Made by a program: the position numbers and the translations under genes. A model generated the notes under the pieces. It saw only the letters and a list, made by a program, of their open reading frames with translations. It ran no database searches and was not told the DNA's origin. Below, in pieces: positions 61,158-64,000 of a DNA stretch of 64,000 nt (the stretch's first letter is position 1; each line of letters starts with the position of its first letter). This DNA comes from Lytechinus pictus (Eukaryota; Echinodermata; Echinoidea; Temnopleuroida; Toxopneustidae): contig NC_087261.1 of the NCBI RefSeq assembly GCF_037042905.1, positions 10,672,717-10,736,716 on the forward strand, written 5' to 3'.

Positions 61158-61990
61158 TACTCCTACAATAAAAATTTGAGATGTCACATTTCTCCTTATT
61201 TCCAGAGTTACACGAACACACACAAAACCAGAACTTTTTATATTAATTGTTATCTTAATTGATCGGTCCTCCCGTTTGTCAAAGTTGGTTAGTTGGTAGT
61301 TGCCTCTTTGGTCTGTGCATCTGGGTTCTGTTGTTTCTCTGTAGTTTCCTGAGAAGGAACAACGCACTAAGCTCGTTATGTGTCAATCAAGATTCAAGCT
61401 TTGGGAGTCATAAACACCATGCCTTGTTAAGGTTAGTCACTATTAATCTGTATATTTCCCTGTATGGTTTCTATCAGTATGACCGTGCGGGCAATAGCCT
61501 AAACTATAACCAGGGCATTGTTCGTCTGGAAGTACATCCATGAAAAGAAAACATTAAAAAATGAATATTTTTTCCCCACTAATGCAGGACTCATTACCCT
61601 CATGGTTGCGTAATGAGCTGTTTTTGTTAATGAACGCTACTCAAAAGTTGATTGCATTTTGCTTCCCTGATATTTTGAGTCAACTTTCCCTTCAGCTTTT
61701 CATGAAAGAAAAGTTACGTGTTTTTTTTTTTTTATGTGGCCTTTGATTTTTTATATTCATTATTTTTTTTTTGAATAAGAGGGGCTATATATGTTGGCAG
61801 ATTTTCCTAAACCGTGAGTCAAGAACTCCGCATCTTTCCTTTCCTGGTCGGTCAGCGACTGGTGGACTGCACAAATAATAATGTGTTAGAGCGCCAACTA
61901 GCGATAACAAATATTTAACTGAGCTAGAACAAGGTTGATAGTTTAACCATAGTTTAACTGAGATAAAATAAAGAAAGTCAGTGTGTTATT
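61158..61990. other. Unassigned DNA with one hydrophobic ORF
   Basis: An open frame from about 61259 contains a strongly hydrophobic stretch (LVGSCLFGLCIWVLLFLCSF) followed by RRNN and reaches a GTTAGT donor-like site near 61431. It could be an isolated exon of an unknown membrane protein or chance. It does not join the SCARB gene in phase. Nothing else was recognised. Confidence 0.3.
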
Positions 61991-62039
61991 GGGGTTTGGG
62001 TGGGCGAAAGAGAGATGGATAAATAAATGCTAGATGAAT

Positions 62040-62160
62040 AAATACTAGATAGATAGATAGATATACAGACAGAAATCAGGCAGCTACATAAATGAACAGA
62101 TAATAGATAGATAGATAGATAAACAGACAGATAGATAGATAGATAGATATAGATCGATTG
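62040..62160. repeat. (GATA)n microsatellite
   Basis: AGATAGATAGATAGATA runs with ACAGACAGA interruptions. Confidence 0.9.
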
Positions 62161-62775
62161 ATTATCTGAATAGATAGAGGGTTATATAGAGGAGGGGGGG
62201 GGTATAGAGAGTGAGACGGAGAAAGAAGGGAAGTTCTTTTCATTATAGTTATGAGGGAAGTATCTTTTCATTATTTTATTCACAATTGTTGCAAATACTC
62301 GTATTTCCCTCTTTACATAAGCTTCTTTTTATAATGTTATCAATTTCAACTTAATTTGACCCATTTTCTTCCCCTTCATTTCCCCTTATAACACGTGATA
62401 CCGTATGGGAAACATGTCAGTCTCTCGGCTCCTACCATATTAATTTGAACGTTGATGGACATTGATTTGAGCACTAATTAGCATTATCCTCTATATTATC
62501 ATCCCTATTAAGATGAGAGGGATTTTGATCATTATTAGAGGTCATTTGGTCAACACTTTAGTAGAATGATTGTACACGTATTTGGGACTGGCATAATTGG
62601 TAATCTATAACCAATCTCCTTGATGATATCATACCAGGGTCGAGGGACTGGTGTTACAACCAGTTGTGTGTATTTTCACCAGTCACTGTTGAGAGGATAG
62701 CACCAAGCATCTTAATCCGAGTAACATTTATGGTGTAAGTTCAACACCCACGGTGTTCATTAACACCCAGTTTAA
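62161..62775. other. Unassigned DNA
   Basis: No exon was recognised. GGTGTTAC, CACCAGTCA and GGTGTTCATTAACACCCAG words near 62640-62780 resemble a repeat also seen at 49310-49420, boundaries unclear. Confidence 0.35.
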
Positions 62776-62827
62776 CACATACTACTACGACTAGCTGCTA
62801 CTACTACTATTACTACTACTACATCTT

Positions 62828-62875
<48 letters not shown>

Positions 62876-62961
62876 TTACTACTACTATACTACTACTATT
62901 ACTGATACTGCTACTACATGACTACGACTAGCTACTACTACTATTACTACTACTACATCTT

Positions 62962-62995
<34 letters not shown>

Positions 62996-63062
62996 CACTA
63001 TTACTACTACTATACTACTACTACTACCACTACTACTACTACTGCTACTACTACTACATCTT

Positions 63063-63101
<39 letters not shown>

Positions 63102-63187
63102 TTACTACTACTATACTACTACTACTACCACCACTACTACTACTACATGACTACGACTAGCTACTACTACTATTACTACTACTACAT

Positions 63188-63242
<55 letters not shown>

Positions 63243-63300
63243 TACTACTACTACTACTACTATACTCCTACTAATACTAATACTACTACTGCTACTTACA
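62776..63300. repeat. (ACT)n triplet array with higher-order units
   Basis: More than 500 bp of ACTACTACT. The interrupting block ATGACTACGACTAGCTACTAC followed by TACTACTACATCTTCTAC recurs near 62785, 62918 and 63147. This shows that segments of the array were duplicated as units of about 135-230 bp. Confidence 0.92.
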
Positions 63301-63764
63301 ATAATAGTAATAGTAAGCAAAACAATTGGGACATTTGAAGCTTTATTTATAAGGAGTTAGAGCAAAGAGGAAGATTTTGCATGCTAATTATGCAAAAATT
63401 AGCATAATTAATCAATATAAATTTTCATGGAATAATAACTATACAATTTTGAAGGCTGTGTCCCAGACATGTCAATTTTCGATGCAATCGCGCAGTCGAC
63501 GGCCGAGATCTTAAGGGGGATAAGAGTATGAATACAAATGAAAAGAATAGTAGACCTAACTGAGAAAAAGCATGTAGGAATTATAGTCATTCATTAATTT
63601 GTGCAGACATCAAGCTTAAAAATAATGAAACCGAAAACAATTTGTATAATGATTGTTAAACGAAATATTCAGAAAATCAAACAGGTGGGCGTATAGTTGC
63701 AAAGGTGGGGCCCTCTCCTTAAACTCCTGTCATCATATATACTCGGTCGCTTTTATGAATATTA
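63301..63764. other. AT-rich unassigned DNA
   Basis: Nothing recognisable was found. Confidence 0.35.
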
Positions 63765-64000
63765 CAGGGGCCGCGGAACGGTTTTCAAAGTGGGGGGGGG
63801 GCTGACCATGCAAAAAATCACAATCCTATGGTCATTTTTACGTCTTTGTAGGCGTCACGCGCGTAAAACATTCCCCATAGACTTGTGTGTTAATTGGCAC
63901 TTTTGAAAAATTCATAAAAAATAAACGTGAAATTAGAGGGTCGAATGTTTACTAACATCATGACCATTGGATAGGATGTATATCTGACATTCCATATCTG
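63765..64000. mobile_element. CAGGGGCCGCGGAACGG element, second copy, cut by the window end
   Basis: CAGGGGCCGCGGAACGGTTTTCAAAGTGGG, CTGACCATGCAAAAAATCACA and ATGGTCATTTTTACG match the left end of the element at 60714. Confidence 0.6.

Noticed and set aside
62918-63338. Poly-Tyr/Thr ORFs
   Set aside because: Translation of the ACT array; not a gene.

Overview
This is eukaryotic, metazoan DNA. Coding sequence is split by GT..AG introns, is sparse, and sits in AT-rich sequence packed with transposon remnants, tRNA-derived SINEs and microsatellites. An echinoderm, probably a sea urchin, fits best: large intronless rhodopsin-type GPCRs, dispersed GCGAGCGCGAAGCGCGAGC and GGGGCGGATCC repeats, and many fold-back MITEs. 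That assignment is inference from general character, not a database match. There are no operons, ribosome-binding sites or CRISPR arrays.

Three protein-coding genes can be supported, all on the + strand. (1) 2304-3320: an intronless 338-residue class A GPCR. (2) 15438-35494: a nine-exon SLC17-family transporter, closest in my reading to SLC17A9/VNUT, the vesicular nucleotide transporter. It reads through as 472 residues with all junction phases agreeing; its small first exon lies 5.8 kb upstream of the second. (3) 43598-54933: an eleven-exon CD36/scavenger receptor class B gene (SCARB1-like), 564 residues, with an N-terminal membrane anchor, a glycosylated ectodomain and a C-terminal membrane anchor. 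The three genes show no obvious functional link.

Layout: 0-2.3 kb repeats and unassigned DNA; 2.3-3.3 kb GPCR; 3.3-8.4 kb MITEs, two SINEs in opposite orientation and a 1.36-kb long-TIR element; 8.5-12.1 kb two tandem/dispersed arrays; 12.1-14.6 kb MITEs and a LINE 3' end; 15.4-35.5 kb the SLC17A9-like gene, whose introns hold most of the notable mobile DNA; 35.6-43.4 kb fold-backs, tandem duplications, SINE and MITEs; 43.6-54.9 kb the SCARB gene with MITE, LINE and SINE insertions in its introns; 55-64 kb triplet microsatellites and further repeats, with no gene I can defend.

The most unusual structures are: a 3.1-kb element with 22-bp inverted ends carrying eight identical 16-mers (CGTGAGTGACACGACA), all in one orientation and clustered toward both ends; a 2.5-kb element flanked by TTAA with 16-bp perfect TIRs and internal ~222-bp tandem repeats, inserted in a SINE; a four-level nest of transposons in one intron; a ~300-bp-arm inverted repeat with a tRNA-like head in each arm; and a 115-bp hAT-like MITE with a perfect 8-bp target duplication inside the GCGAGCGC array.
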